Assembly: GCF_024437735.1 (NCBI RefSeq)
Contig: NZ_JANFQO010000010.1
Location: forward strand, 124,001 to 188,000
Direction: 5' to 3'
Length of the DNA: 64,000 bases
Source of the DNA: Tahibacter harae
GTDB lineage: Bacteria; Pseudomonadota; Gammaproteobacteria; Xanthomonadales; Rhodanobacteraceae
A program made the translations under genes and the position numbers. Of this stretch, positions 35,221 to 44,381 are shown piece by piece. How positions within the stretch are numbered: the stretch's first letter is position 1; the number at the start of each line of letters is the position of its first letter. The notes below the pieces were generated by a model. The model did not search any database. It saw only the letters and a program-made list of their open reading frames with translations, and was not told where the DNA came from.

Positions 35221-35898
35221 ATGATCCGTCGTGCATCTTTCTTTATTTTTTCCTTTGTTTCACTTGCCTGCGGCGGCGCCCAGGCGGCGCAATTCGCCGG
35301 CACGGGCACCGGCCCCATCCCGGATGCCGGCACCACCGGCACCTACGGCACACCGCTGACGGTCAGCTTCACGGTCAGCGGACTGTCCGGCCCGGTCACC
35401 TCGGTGGGCTTGCGCGCGGCCATGTCGCATACGTGGATCGACGATCTGGACGTGGAACTGTTCGCCCCGGGCGGCGCGCCTTCGCTCAAGATCTTCAGCC
35501 GCGTCGGCAACACCACGGCCAGCCCGCCCGGCAGCGCCACGGCCAATACCGGCTGCCAGACCGACCTCGGCGGCACCTATGATTTCGCCGACGGCCAGAG
35601 CGGCTCGTTCTGGGCCGGCGCCGGCTTCCTCACCTCCCAGAGCGAATGCCTGGACGCCAGCGGCATCACCGTTCCCTCCGGCGGCTACCGCACCTCGGCG
35701 CCGGGCGGCGTGGGCAGCACCGGCCAGGCCACCTCGCTCAATGCCATATTCGGCGGCCTCAGCGCCGCCCAGGCCAACGGCACCTGGACGCTCGTCGCCC
35801 GCGACCGCGGCCTGCAGGACGAGGGCGATATCTCTTCGGCGACGTTGTTCATCAATGAATCGCTGCCGGTGAGCTTGCAGCGTTTCAGCGTGGATTGA
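35221..35898 (+). CDS. Secreted protein with proprotein-convertase P-domain-like fold
   Basis: This 225-residue protein has a signal peptide ending at GGAQAAQF. The mature part has the P-domain pattern: VSFTVSGLSGPVTSVGLRA, SHTWIDDLDVELFAPGG, then NGTWTLVARDRGLQDEGDIS. P/homo-B domains usually accompany subtilisin or metalloprotease catalytic domains; here the domain stands alone. The last residues, LPVSLQRFSVD, resemble short C-terminal tails that I recall from other secreted proteins of this group. GGGAG precedes the ATG. Confidence 0.82.
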   Translation: MIRRASFFIFSFVSLACGGAQAAQFAGTGTGPIPDAGTTGTYGTPLTVSFTVSGLSGPVTSVGLRAAMSHTWIDDLDVELFAPGGAPSLKIFSRVGNTTASPPGSATANTGCQTDLGGTYDFADGQSGSFWAGAGFLTSQSECLDASGITVPSGGYRTSAPGGVGSTGQATSLNAIFGGLSAAQANGTWTLVARDRGLQDEGDISSATLFINESLPVSLQRFSVD

Positions 35899-35913
35899 TA
35901 AGCGACGGGATTC

Positions 35914-36036
35914 GGGATTCGAGCCCGCGACGGCGAAGTCGCGGCTCGAATCCCGGGCTGCCTTACGGACAACGGGATTCAACATCCGCAGCGCGGCGGC
36001 AAACGCGCCCTGCGAATCCCCAATTCCGACTCCCGA
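35914..36036. repeat. Degenerate GGGATTCG-type intergenic repeats with an imperfect hairpin
   Basis: GGGATTCGAGCCCGCGAC (35914-35931) and GTCGCGGCTCGAATCCC (35938-35954) form a 17-bp stem with one bulged C. Further copies of the theme (GGGATTC, GAATCCCC, ATTCCGAC) follow up to about 36036. It lies between convergent genes and may act as a bidirectional terminator. I recall similar GGGATTCGGGATT-type repeats between genes in Xanthomonadaceae. Confidence 0.7.
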
Positions 36037-36044
36037 ACCCCGAC

Positions 36045-36344
36045 TCACACACTCTCGATCTTGCGCACCCGCAACGCCCCCAGCGGCACCAGCTGGCAGG
36101 CCAGGCGCGCGCGCGGATTGCCGGGCGCATAGATTTCCAGCGCTTCGCGTTCGTCGTCCGCCGGCGGTTCCACCGCGTCGGCGGCGGCTTCGACTTCGAT
36201 CAGGCAGGTGCCGCACAGGCCGCTGCGGCAGCCGAACAGCAGCGGCGAGTTCTGCACGCTCAGATGCAGCGGCAGGCAGCCGCGCAGCGGGATTTCCTGC
36301 GGTGGAAACGCGGTGTCCGGGAACTCGATGCGCACGGTGCTCAT
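36045..36344 (-). CDS. [2Fe-2S] plant-type ferredoxin
   Basis: This 99-residue protein has the plant-type cluster ligands C-x4-C-x2-C and a distal Cys (FGCRSGLCGTCLIEV near 45-59, RLACQLVPLG near the C-terminus). The ATG overlaps the stop of the diiron protein by 4 bp. It most likely passes electrons to that diiron enzyme or to another oxygenase of the locus. No ferredoxin reductase gene is linked. Confidence 0.92.
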   Translation of the reverse strand: MSTVRIEFPDTAFPPQEIPLRGCLPLHLSVQNSPLLFGCRSGLCGTCLIEVEAAADAVEPPADDEREALEIYAPGNPRARLACQLVPLGALRVRKIESV

Positions 36345-37525
36345 TGCGGACGGAAGCGGGCCAGCGCGGCGCGGTTGCGCGCGAGATAGCGCTGCGCGCC
36401 GTTGCGGCGCATGCCGCGCATCTCGCGGTTGTGGGCGTCGAGCCAGGTCACCGGTTCGACGAAGGCAACGTAGGAATCCGCTGCCGTCGCATGCGTCTGC
36501 AGCGCAGCCTGCAGGCCTTCGCTGTCCTGAGTGAAGCAGGCGGCGAGCATGGCCATGGCCTGGCCGTGGTCCATGCCGAACACGCCCGACCGGAACAGCT
36601 TGTAGATCACGCCGTAGGCCGCCGGATCGTGCCAGAAGATGCCGTTGACCACGACCGAGGCGTTGGCGTGATCGGCCTGGCAGCCGGCGACGCCGCGGTT
36701 CACCACCCAGCGCTCGAAACGGGTCGGCGCGGCGATGGAGCGCGGCACTTCCAGCCCGACCAGGCGCGAGGTGTTGAAATGGAAGGACTCGTCCATGAAA
36801 TGGTAGTAGCTGATCAGTGACGGTATCGGCGCATTGGCCTGGTCCGGATGATCCAGGTAATGCCGCGACAGGCGGTGCTGGATCAGCTTGCCGTTGAGCG
36901 TGCGCAGGCCGCGGATCAGCAGGTACTGGCTGGCCAGAAAAGCATTGTTGGACGACAGCAGCAGGAAGCCGCGGATCTGCAGCCGGCGCCAGAAATCCTT
37001 CGCCGCCGAGCTGTCGGCGAAGATCATGGTGTGGTCGAACAGGCTGCGCATGGGATAGGTGAACAGGCGCTCGCCGAACAGGCTGTGTTCGACGTCCTCG
37101 CTCACTTTCTTGAACGCGGCGATATGGGCGCGTTCCTGGCGCGATTCCAGATCCAGGTTGTCGCAGACCAGGCGAAAATCCTCCAGCGCGTACAGGCCGG
37201 CGGCAGATACCTGGTTGAGGAAGATGGTCGCGATCTCGGCCGAGACGATCTGGGCGTAGTACGCCACCCAGTACAACTGGTTCAGCACCACGCGCTGGGC
37301 CGGCGTGGCCTGGTCCCACACCGGCGTACCCCAGAGCAGCGAGAACGCTTCCGGATTCCAGTAGACGTCACGGCAATCGGCATAGCTGAAGCGCTGCGCC
37401 GCGGCGTCGATGGCCGCGGTGTGGTCCAGCTCCGTGTTGCGGCGCAGGTTGAATTCCAGCTTGCGGCAGGTGGAAGCGTCGTCGAGCAGGCTGTGGGTCT
37501 GGCGCTGGGCTAGGCCGGGATGCAT
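36341..37525 (-). CDS. Ferritin-like diiron protein, possible AurF-type oxygenase
   Basis: A helical protein of about 394 residues. Putative iron ligands: Glu in VSAEIATIFLNQ, the ERAHIAAF (ExxH) motif and DESFHFNTS. I chose the ATG at 37525, just after the stop of the hydroxylase gene; an in-frame start 54 bp upstream would overlap that gene and adds Arg/Pro residues. It is co-transcribed with a ferredoxin and a fatty-acid-hydroxylase-type enzyme. The motif order resembles p-aminobenzoate N-oxygenase (AurF) or related diiron monooxygenases, but the family assignment is tentative. Confidence 0.72.
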   Translation of the reverse strand: MHPGLAQRQTHSLLDDASTCRKLEFNLRRNTELDHTAAIDAAAQRFSYADCRDVYWNPEAFSLLWGTPVWDQATPAQRVVLNQLYWVAYYAQIVSAEIATIFLNQVSAAGLYALEDFRLVCDNLDLESRQERAHIAAFKKVSEDVEHSLFGERLFTYPMRSLFDHTMIFADSSAAKDFWRRLQIRGFLLLSSNNAFLASQYLLIRGLRTLNGKLIQHRLSRHYLDHPDQANAPIPSLISYYHFMDESFHFNTSRLVGLEVPRSIAAPTRFERWVVNRGVAGCQADHANASVVVNGIFWHDPAAYGVIYKLFRSGVFGMDHGQAMAMLAACFTQDSEGLQAALQTHATAADSYVAFVEPVTWLDAHNREMRGMRRNGAQRYLARNRAALARFRPQ

Positions 37526-37529
37526 GGGA

Positions 37530-38291
37530 TTACCAGGGAAAAAGGAATTGGCGCCAGGCGGCCGGCGCCTGGTCCACACCGTAGCGCGCCGGATAGCCGC
37601 GCGCCTCGCGCGCGGTGCCGAACAGGCGGTCCCACAGCATCAGGTTGGCGCCGTAGTTGGTGCCGTGCCCGGCCGGACTGTGGTGCAGATGATGCTGCCA
37701 GGGCGTCACCAGCACCCGCCCCAGCCAGAACGGCGCCGGCACGCGCGAATGGCGCCAGACATCCAGCGCCGCGGTCAGCCCGGCCGCGGCGAAGAAGCCC
37801 GCCGGCGCATCGCAGAGAAAACCCAGCACGGGATTGAGCAGCAGGTAGACGAACAGGAAATTGATCGCCAGCGCATTGCGCGAGGTGGCCCAGACATTCA
37901 GCGTGGGCGAGGCGTGATGGCACTGGTGCAGCGCCCAAAGGAAGGGCACACGGTGGAACAGGCGGTGCTGCCAGTAGTAGAAAAAATCCACAACAATAAA
38001 ATTCAACAGAAATGCGCCCAGCCAGCCCAGCGGCAGCACGCCGGCCAGCCGCGGCAGCCCCGGCGCCAGCAGGCGCGTTGCGATCAGGTAGCCCGCCAGC
38101 GGCACCGCCACGCCCTGCACCAGCAGGCCGGCGAGGTTGAGCGCGTGATCGGCCGGGCCGTAGCGCGCCGGCATGGGCGCGCCGCGGCGCTCCAGCACGG
38201 CCAGCACGACGAAGGCGATCAACGGCAGATACCAGCCCTCATGCATGTGGCGATTGTCCGACCCGGCCGCGGAAACGAGCCGCACCAGCAT
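37530..38291 (-). CDS. Fatty acid hydroxylase / sterol desaturase superfamily membrane enzyme
   Basis: This 253-residue membrane protein has the three His boxes of the superfamily: HRLFH (109-113), HQCHH (122-126) and a WQHHLHHS segment near 200, plus four hydrophobic spans. Members use a non-heme diiron centre to hydroxylate or desaturate lipids. The ATG is at 38291 (a second Met lies 15 residues in). It is the first gene of the minus-strand operon, divergent from the plus-strand operon starting at 38404; the 112-bp gap must hold both promoters. Confidence 0.9.
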   Translation of the reverse strand: MLVRLVSAAGSDNRHMHEGWYLPLIAFVVLAVLERRGAPMPARYGPADHALNLAGLLVQGVAVPLAGYLIATRLLAPGLPRLAGVLPLGWLGAFLLNFIVVDFFYYWQHRLFHRVPFLWALHQCHHASPTLNVWATSRNALAINFLFVYLLLNPVLGFLCDAPAGFFAAAGLTAALDVWRHSRVPAPFWLGRVLVTPWQHHLHHSPAGHGTNYGANLMLWDRLFGTAREARGYPARYGVDQAPAAWRQFLFPW

Positions 38292-38403
38292 ACCGGCGCC
38301 GCGCGAAGCGGCGCAAATTGCACCTGAATGCGCTTTAACATCACCCTGGCCGCGCCGCGACAGGCTATGCTGCGCGCCGGCTCATACGCCATGGGAGGAG
38401 CGC

Positions 38404-39024
38404 ATGAAACGTCTGCTGAGTTGGGTAGCCACACTGCTGCTGTGCTGCACTGTCCTGAACCCTGCCCCGGCGCAGGATGCCGCGGAGCGCCAGGCCGACC
38501 ACGAAGCCCTGCGCGAACTGCTGCGCACCGCCACCGAAGCCATCAACACGCGCAAGTTCGACCTGGTCGCGCCGCGCCTGCACAGCGGCTTCACCGTGAT
38601 CGCGGTGGACAACACCAAGCTGGTCGGCATCGAAGCCTTCCGCAACTACTGGAACGCCCTGTTCGACGGCGCCAACGCGCCGCTGATCGCGGTGGAGACC
38701 CGCCCGGTCGCCGACGAACTCACGTTCTTCCTTTCCGACACCGTCGGCGTGGTCTACGGCACCTCGCAGGACACCTATACCTTCCACAAGAACGCCGTAT
38801 TCGCCGAAGGCGACAAGCGCAGCATGAACACGCGCTGGAGCGCCGCGGTGATCAAGGAAGGCGAGGTCTGGAAGCTGGTCAATGTCCACTTCTCGGCCAA
38901 TCCCTTCGATAACCCCATGCTGGACGTGGCCGCGGGCGCGCTGAAGAAGACCGCCCTCCTGGCCGGCGCCGGCGGCCTGGTGCTGGGCCTCTTGCTGATG
39001 GCCCTGCTGCGGCGCCGCCGCTGA
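38404..39024 (+). CDS. Exported SnoaL/DUF4440-like protein with C-terminal membrane anchor
   Basis: A 206-residue protein. It has a signal peptide (about 1-22), an NTF2-like domain (about 30-165: LRTATEAINTRKFDLVAPRL, SAAVIKEGEVWKLVNVHFSA) and a C-terminal membrane span (ALLAGAGGLVLGLLLMALL) followed by RRRR. The Arg tail implies a C-in topology with the domain in the periplasm. GGGAGGAG precedes the ATG. It is the first gene of the plus-strand operon. The NTF2-like fold often binds small hydrophobic molecules; the role here is unknown. Confidence 0.8.
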   Translation: MKRLLSWVATLLLCCTVLNPAPAQDAAERQADHEALRELLRTATEAINTRKFDLVAPRLHSGFTVIAVDNTKLVGIEAFRNYWNALFDGANAPLIAVETRPVADELTFFLSDTVGVVYGTSQDTYTFHKNAVFAEGDKRSMNTRWSAAVIKEGEVWKLVNVHFSANPFDNPMLDVAAGALKKTALLAGAGGLVLGLLLMALLRRRR

Positions 39025-39034
39025 GGCAAACACC

Positions 39035-41149
39035 GTGTTCGACCTGCTGCTGCGCGGCGGCCTGCTGTTGGACGGCAGCGGCGCGCCGCCACGCCGCTGC
39101 GACGTGGCTGTGCGCGACGGCCGCATCGCCGCGCTCGCACCGGAGATAAGCGCACCGGCGCGGGAAGTGCGCGACGCGCAGGATCTGTGGATCACGCCGG
39201 GCCTGGTCGATATCCACACGCATTACGACGTCGAGGTCGAGATCGCGCCCGGCCTGGCCGAATCCGTGCGCCATGGCGTCACCGCGGTGGTGCTGGGCAA
39301 TTGCAGCCTGTCGCTGACCGCCGGCCGCGCCGCGGATCTGGCCGATATCTTCCTGCGCGTGGAAAGCCTGCCCGCGCCGCTGGTGCGGCGCTGGCTGGCG
39401 CAGGCCCTGTCCTGGGATTCGCCGGCGGCCTATATCGAACACCTGCGCAGCCTGGCGCTGGGGCCGCACGTGGCCGCGCTGGCCGGCCACAGCGCGCTGC
39501 GCGTGGCGGTGATGGGGCTGGAGCGCGCCCTGGGCGCACGCGCCAGTGCGGCGGAGCTGGAAGCCATGCGCCAGCTCGCCCATGCCGCGCTGGACGCCGG
39601 CTGCTGCGGCATTTCCGTCGACATGGTGCACTGGCACAAGGTCGCCGGCGTGTACGCCGGGCGCAGCGTGCCTTCGCACTACGCCGACCTGCGCGAATAC
39701 CGCATGCTGGCCGAGGTCTGCCGCAGCCGCGACGCGGTGTTCCAGGTCACGCCGAACCCGCAGCGGCCGGCGAGCTTCCTGCATATTCTCGGCATGGGCC
39801 TGGCCGTGTTCCGCCCGCCGCTGCGCCTGACCGTGCTCTCGGCCATGGACATGAGCGACTACCCGGCGCTGTGGCGCGTGTTTCCGCTCGCCGCCTGGCT
39901 GGTCAACCGCCTGGGCGGCGGCAATCTGCGCTTCCAGACCCTGGGCGAGCCCTTCGCCATCCACGCCGACGGCCCGCTCACGCCGCTGTTCGAGGAATTC
40001 CCCGCCGGGGTGGAACTCAACAGCTGCGCCGATGCCGCGGCGCGGCGCGCGCTGTGGGCCGATGCCGCGTTCCGCACGCGCTTCCGCCGCGACTGGCTGC
40101 GCCGGGAACGGCGCACCTTCCACCGCGATCCGGCGCGCATGACGGTGCTGGCCTCGCCCGATCCGGCGCAGGTCGGCCACAGCATCGCCGCCATCGCCAA
40201 GGCCGAGGGCAGCGACCCTACCGACCTGCTGATGCGGTTGCTGCAGCAGCACGACGAAGCCCTGCGCTGGGTTGCCTGCGGCGCCAACGAACGCCCGGCG
40301 ATAGTCGAACGCCTGCTCGCGCACAGGCACATCCTGCCCGGCTTCAGCGACGCCGGCGCGCATTCGCGCAATATCGCCTTCTTCGACAATTCGCTGAACC
40401 TGATCCGGCGCGCCGTAAGCACGGGCTTCATGACGCCGGAACGCGCGGTCGCCCGGGTCAGCGGCGAGGCGGCGCGCTGGTTCGGCATCGATGCGGGACT
40501 GATCCGCGTCGGCGCCCGCGCCGATCTGCTGCTGCTGCGGCCCGAGGCACTGAAACACGCCACTCAACTGGTGGAGATAGCCGACCCGCTGCTGGACGGT
40601 GCGCGCCGCTGCGTGCGCCGCGGCGGCGAGGCCGCGCTGGCCGCGGTCTTCGTCAGCGGCCGCGAAGTCGTGCGCGACGGCGCGCCGCTGCCGGTGCTGG
40701 GCACGCAGCGCTGCGGCAGCGTGCTCACCCCGGCCGCGCCGCTGCGCGACCGCGCCGCCGTGCAGGCGCGCCACCGCAACCGCCTGGACGACGATACTTA
40801 CGACCATCCGTTCCAGGACTACTGGGACATTTTTGTCTACAAACACCAGGCGCAGGGCAATATCGCCCTGCACTGCCTGGGCGTGCTGCTGATGCACGGT
40901 GCGGCGCTGGCCGCCGTGCTCAGCCTGAATCCCTGGTTCCTGCTCGGCATACCGCTGTCGCAGCTCACCGGCCTGGCCGGCCACCTGATCTATGAACGCT
41001 CCCATGTGGATATCCGCGACCTGGTGTTTTCCTGGCGCGCCTCGCGCAGCCTCAACCGCCTGTTCTTCAGCGTGCTGCGCGGCCGCTACGGCGCCGAGGT
41101 ACGGCGCGTGCGCGAACGCTATGCCCAATACCGGCAAAGCGCGGCCTGA
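39035..41149 (+). CDS. N-acyl amidohydrolase (D-aminoacylase type) fused to an Mpo1/DUF962-like membrane domain
   Basis: A 704-residue protein starting at GTG. Residues 1-570 are an amidohydrolase family 3 enzyme (metal motif DIHTHYD at 59-65, FSDAGAHSRN near 445, an AVARVSGEAARWFG region) like D-aminoacylases and N-acyl-D-amino-acid deacylases. From about 587 to 704 is a distinct domain: YDHPFQDYWDIFVYKHQAQG, NIALHCLGVLL, two hydrophobic spans and GHLIYERSHVD, resembling the Mpo1/YGL010w (DUF962) family, which includes a 2-hydroxy-fatty-acid dioxygenase. The fusion suggests acting on a fatty-acyl amide. It overlaps the next gene by one base. Confidence 0.82.
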   Translation: MFDLLLRGGLLLDGSGAPPRRCDVAVRDGRIAALAPEISAPAREVRDAQDLWITPGLVDIHTHYDVEVEIAPGLAESVRHGVTAVVLGNCSLSLTAGRAADLADIFLRVESLPAPLVRRWLAQALSWDSPAAYIEHLRSLALGPHVAALAGHSALRVAVMGLERALGARASAAELEAMRQLAHAALDAGCCGISVDMVHWHKVAGVYAGRSVPSHYADLREYRMLAEVCRSRDAVFQVTPNPQRPASFLHILGMGLAVFRPPLRLTVLSAMDMSDYPALWRVFPLAAWLVNRLGGGNLRFQTLGEPFAIHADGPLTPLFEEFPAGVELNSCADAAARRALWADAAFRTRFRRDWLRRERRTFHRDPARMTVLASPDPAQVGHSIAAIAKAEGSDPTDLLMRLLQQHDEALRWVACGANERPAIVERLLAHRHILPGFSDAGAHSRNIAFFDNSLNLIRRAVSTGFMTPERAVARVSGEAARWFGIDAGLIRVGARADLLLLRPEALKHATQLVEIADPLLDGARRCVRRGGEAALAAVFVSGREVVRDGAPLPVLGTQRCGSVLTPAAPLRDRAAVQARHRNRLDDDTYDHPFQDYWDIFVYKHQAQGNIALHCLGVLLMHGAALAAVLSLNPWFLLGIPLSQLTGLAGHLIYERSHVDIRDLVFSWRASRSLNRLFFSVLRGRYGAEVRRVRERYAQYRQSAA

Positions 41150-41748
41150 TGCGCGTACCGGCGCTGACCCGCGCGCGCCTGCTGCCGGCGATGGCGCTGG
41201 GCTATGCGGCGTTCTGCCTGCTGTACCTCGGCAGCCATGCCCTGCGCCTGGGCGCGCCGCTGGAATTGCAGCGCAGCGGCCTGGACGCGGCCCTGCCGCT
41301 GCTGCCGGCGACCATCTGGATCTATCTGTCGCAGTTCGTGCTGCTGCCGCTGAGCCTGTGCCTGGTGCGCGATACCGCCACGCGCAGCCGCCTGTTCTAC
41401 GCCTGCCTGCTCGCAACCCTGGCCGCCGCGGCGGTATTCCTGTGCTGGCCCACCCGCCTGCTGCGGCCGGAAATCGCGGCCGACGGCCTCACCGGCCTTG
41501 CCTGGCGGCTGCTGTTCGCCAGCGACGTGGACGGCAACTGCTTTCCCTCGCTGCATGTGGCCCTGGCCGGCCTCTGCGGCATCGCGCTGTGGCGGCATGG
41601 CTGGCGTACGCTGGCACTGCTGTGGCCGGCCGCGATTGCGCTGGCCACGCTGACCACCTGGCAGCATGTGGGCGCCGATGTGATCGGCGGCGCGCTGCTC
41701 GCCGTGCTGGCCTGGTGGGCCGAATCGCGGCTGCTGCGCCATGACTGA
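41149..41748 (+). CDS. PAP2-family membrane phosphatase
   Basis: This 199-residue protein has about six hydrophobic spans and the C-terminal PAP2 motifs: NCFPSLHVALA (SLHV) and WQHVGADVIGG (H-x3-D). The first K/R motif is not obvious, as in PAP2_3-type (inositol phosphorylceramide synthase-like) members. It could dephosphorylate a lipid phosphate or transfer a phospho-head group. The start overlaps the stop of the fusion gene (TGATG). It is part of the lipid-like oxygenase operon. Confidence 0.85.
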   Translation: MRVPALTRARLLPAMALGYAAFCLLYLGSHALRLGAPLELQRSGLDAALPLLPATIWIYLSQFVLLPLSLCLVRDTATRSRLFYACLLATLAAAAVFLCWPTRLLRPEIAADGLTGLAWRLLFASDVDGNCFPSLHVALAGLCGIALWRHGWRTLALLWPAAIALATLTTWQHVGADVIGGALLAVLAWWAESRLLRHD

Positions 41749-42508
41749 AACTGCGCCGCTGCACAGCCAACTGCTGCCGGCCGAAGCGCTGGACAGCGCC
41801 GCGCGCGCCGAACTGTTCGCGCTCTACCGGCGCCATTTCGACGCCGCCGACGCCGGCCGTTTCGCCGCCGACCTGGCGGAGAAACAGCAAGTGCTGACCA
41901 TCCGCGACGCGGGCGGCCGCCTGCACGGTTTTTCCACCCTGGCGCAGTACACGCGGATCTTCGACGGCCTGCCGCTGCGCGTGCTGTTCTCCGGCGACAC
42001 GGTGATGGACGAAGCCAGCTGGGGCCAGCAGGCGCTGGCCTTCGCCTGGATACGCCTGGCCGGGCAGATCCAGGCACAGAGCGACGATCCGCTGTACTGG
42101 CTGCTGATCTCCAAGGGCCATCGCACCTACCGCTATCTGCCTGCCTTCAGCCTGGACTACGACCCGTCGCCGCAGCGCCCCACCGCGCCGGAACGCCGCC
42201 GGCTGATGGACTTCCTCGCCCGCGACCGCTTCGGCGAGGCCTACGACGCCGCCCGCGGCGTGGTCAGCTATCCCGAATCGCACGGCCATCTGCGCGCCGA
42301 CCTGGCCGAGGTGCCGGCCATCCACGCCCATCTGCCCGAAGTGGCGTTCTTTCTCGAACGCAATCCCGGCTACCGCCGCGGCGAGGAACTGGTCTGCCTC
42401 TGCCCCATTACCGCCGATACGCTGCGCCCGCTGGCGCGGCGCGCCTTTCTCGCCGCCCGGCGCGAAGCACGCGCCGCCGCCGCAGATCTGCGGGTGGCGC
42501 AGTCATGA
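41741..42508 (+). CDS. Unknown protein, GNAT-like acyltransferase possible
   Basis: This 255-residue soluble protein contains FDGLPLRVLFSGDTVMDEAS and LISKGHRTYRYLPAFSLDY. The GHRTYRYLP segment and alternating beta/alpha pattern recall distant GNAT acyltransferases, but the A motif is not clear. It overlaps the PAP2 gene by 8 bp and the Rieske gene by 4 bp, so it belongs firmly to the operon. I give no specific function. Confidence 0.68.
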   Translation: MTETAPLHSQLLPAEALDSAARAELFALYRRHFDAADAGRFAADLAEKQQVLTIRDAGGRLHGFSTLAQYTRIFDGLPLRVLFSGDTVMDEASWGQQALAFAWIRLAGQIQAQSDDPLYWLLISKGHRTYRYLPAFSLDYDPSPQRPTAPERRRLMDFLARDRFGEAYDAARGVVSYPESHGHLRADLAEVPAIHAHLPEVAFFLERNPGYRRGEELVCLCPITADTLRPLARRAFLAARREARAAAADLRVAQS

Positions 42509-43551
42509 ACGAAGCGCAGTTCAACCATCCCGAAGCGGTCACCCGCGGCTGGTACTGGCTGTGCCGGTCGGACGAGATCCGCCGCGGCCGCGTCAAGGCG
42601 CTGCGTCTGCTCGGCCGCGATCTCGCCGTCTACCGCGGCGAGGACGGCCGCGTGCACGCGCTGGACGCCTACTGCGCCCACATGGGTGCGCACCTGGCCG
42701 AAGGCCGCGTCGAGGGCAATTCACTACGCTGCTTTTTCCACCATTGGCGCTATACCGCGGAAGGCCGCTGCGACGACATTCCCTGCCTGGCCGCGACACC
42801 GCCGCCCGGCGCGCGCGTGCGGCGCTGGCCGGTGGCGGAAAAGCACGGCCTGGTCTGGCTGTGGACCGGCGCCGAGGCCGCCCATGAAGTCCCCGAAGCG
42901 CCCGAGCTGGCCGGCCAGGACTGCCGCATGCTGCTGGTCAGCCGCTTCCGCAAGAACTGCCATCCCAACGTGGTGCTGATCAACGCCATCGACGAACAGC
43001 ACTTCCGCAGCGTGCACCGCCTGCCCGGCGAAATCCTCAGCATGCAGCCGCTGCCGCGCGACCAGGCCAATATCGAATTCCACAATACCGGCAAACTGCC
43101 GCGCAGCCACTGGCTGGGACGGCTGCTCGGCCGCTTCTACAAGGATGCGCTGACCTACCGCCTGAGCTACTGGTACGGCAGCTGCGGCTTCGTCACCCTG
43201 GGGCCGGATTTCCTGCATTGCCATATCCTGTTCGCGCTGCGCCGCGGCGACGACGGCGAGACCGAGGGCCAGACCATTGCCCTCACGCGCCGGCGCAAGG
43301 GGCTGTCCGGCTGGATCGCCGACAAACTCATACTCTGGACCACGGCCGCCATCGGCTGGTATTTCGCCAACGGCGACACGCGCGTATTCCAGACCATCCG
43401 TTTCAACCTGCGCACGCCCATAGGAGCCGACCGCGCCGTGCTTGCCTTCATCCGCCACTACGAACAACAGCCGCTGGCCGAATGGAACGACGAAGCCGAC
43501 GACGCCCGGCCGCGGCGCCATATGCGCGGCGTCAGCGGCAAATCCGCATGA
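42505..43551 (+). CDS. Rieske non-heme iron oxygenase, alpha-subunit type
   Basis: This 348-residue protein has a Rieske [2Fe-2S] domain with C57-x-H59 and C76-x2-H79 (YCAHMGAHL, RCFFHHW), and a mononuclear iron site of the D-x2-H-x4-H type (DEQHFRSVH, 163-171). It is single-component in size; the reductase and ferredoxin must come from elsewhere, possibly the ferredoxin at 36045. It is in the middle of the operon and translationally coupled to both neighbours. The substrate is unknown. Confidence 0.92.
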   Translation: MNEAQFNHPEAVTRGWYWLCRSDEIRRGRVKALRLLGRDLAVYRGEDGRVHALDAYCAHMGAHLAEGRVEGNSLRCFFHHWRYTAEGRCDDIPCLAATPPPGARVRRWPVAEKHGLVWLWTGAEAAHEVPEAPELAGQDCRMLLVSRFRKNCHPNVVLINAIDEQHFRSVHRLPGEILSMQPLPRDQANIEFHNTGKLPRSHWLGRLLGRFYKDALTYRLSYWYGSCGFVTLGPDFLHCHILFALRRGDDGETEGQTIALTRRRKGLSGWIADKLILWTTAAIGWYFANGDTRVFQTIRFNLRTPIGADRAVLAFIRHYEQQPLAEWNDEADDARPRRHMRGVSGKSA

Positions 43552-44381
43552 AGCGCCGGGTGCTGGTCACCGGCTGTTCCTCCGGCATAGGACTGGAACT
43601 GGCGCAGCGTTTCCTGGCCCAGGGCTGGCAGGTCATCGCCGCGTTGCGCGATGCGACCCACGCACCGGCCGGGCTGGCCGGTTGCGCCATAGTCACCCTG
43701 GACCTGACCGATCCCGCCCAGATCGCCGCAGCCGCAGCCGATATCGAAGAACTGGACTGCCTGGTCAACAATGCCGGCTACGCCCTGGTCGGCAACTTTT
43801 CCGGCTACAGCGAAACGCAGATGCGGCGCCAGCTGGACACCAACCTGCTCGGCCCCGTGCTGCTGACCCAGGCCCTGCTGCCGGCCCTGCGCCGGCGCCG
43901 CGGCCGCATCATCGTGCTCTCGTCCATGGCCGGCGAGACCGGCCTGCCGCTGAACTCGCTGTATTGCGCCAGCAAATTCGCCCTGGAAGGCTGGGCCGAA
44001 GCACTGCGCCACGAGCTGGCGCTGCAAGGTATACAAATTTCACTCGTCGAGCCGGGCGGCCACCGCACCCGCTTTGCCGCCAACCTCGACTGGGCCGCCG
44101 ACAGCGGCCTGGATGCCGTCGAACAACAGCAACTGGCCGCGTACAAGGGCATGCTCGCCCACCGCCTGAGCCAGCCCGCGCCAGGGCCGCAGGCCGTCGC
44201 CGCCGCCGTGCTGGAACTGGCGACAGCGGGGCACATGCCGCTGCGCACCCGGGTCGGCACCGACGTGCGCGCCATCCACTGGCTCAAGCGCCTGCTGCCG
44301 GAACGCTGGGCCCAGGCCCTGCTCGCGCGGCGGCTGCGGCAGTTGCTTGACGCGCACGCGCCGGAGCAGAAGAAGCCGTGA
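43548..44381 (+). CDS. Short-chain dehydrogenase/reductase (classical SDR)
   Basis: This 277-residue protein has the cofactor motif TGCSSGIG (8-15), NNAG, and the catalytic Ser with YCASK (Y-x3-K). It is NAD(P)-dependent and probably oxidises or reduces a hydroxyl or keto group made by an oxygenase of the operon. The ATG overlaps the Rieske stop by 4 bp. Confidence 0.93.
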   Translation: MKRRVLVTGCSSGIGLELAQRFLAQGWQVIAALRDATHAPAGLAGCAIVTLDLTDPAQIAAAAADIEELDCLVNNAGYALVGNFSGYSETQMRRQLDTNLLGPVLLTQALLPALRRRRGRIIVLSSMAGETGLPLNSLYCASKFALEGWAEALRHELALQGIQISLVEPGGHRTRFAANLDWAADSGLDAVEQQQLAAYKGMLAHRLSQPAPGPQAVAAAVLELATAGHMPLRTRVGTDVRAIHWLKRLLPERWAQALLARRLRQLLDAHAPEQKKP

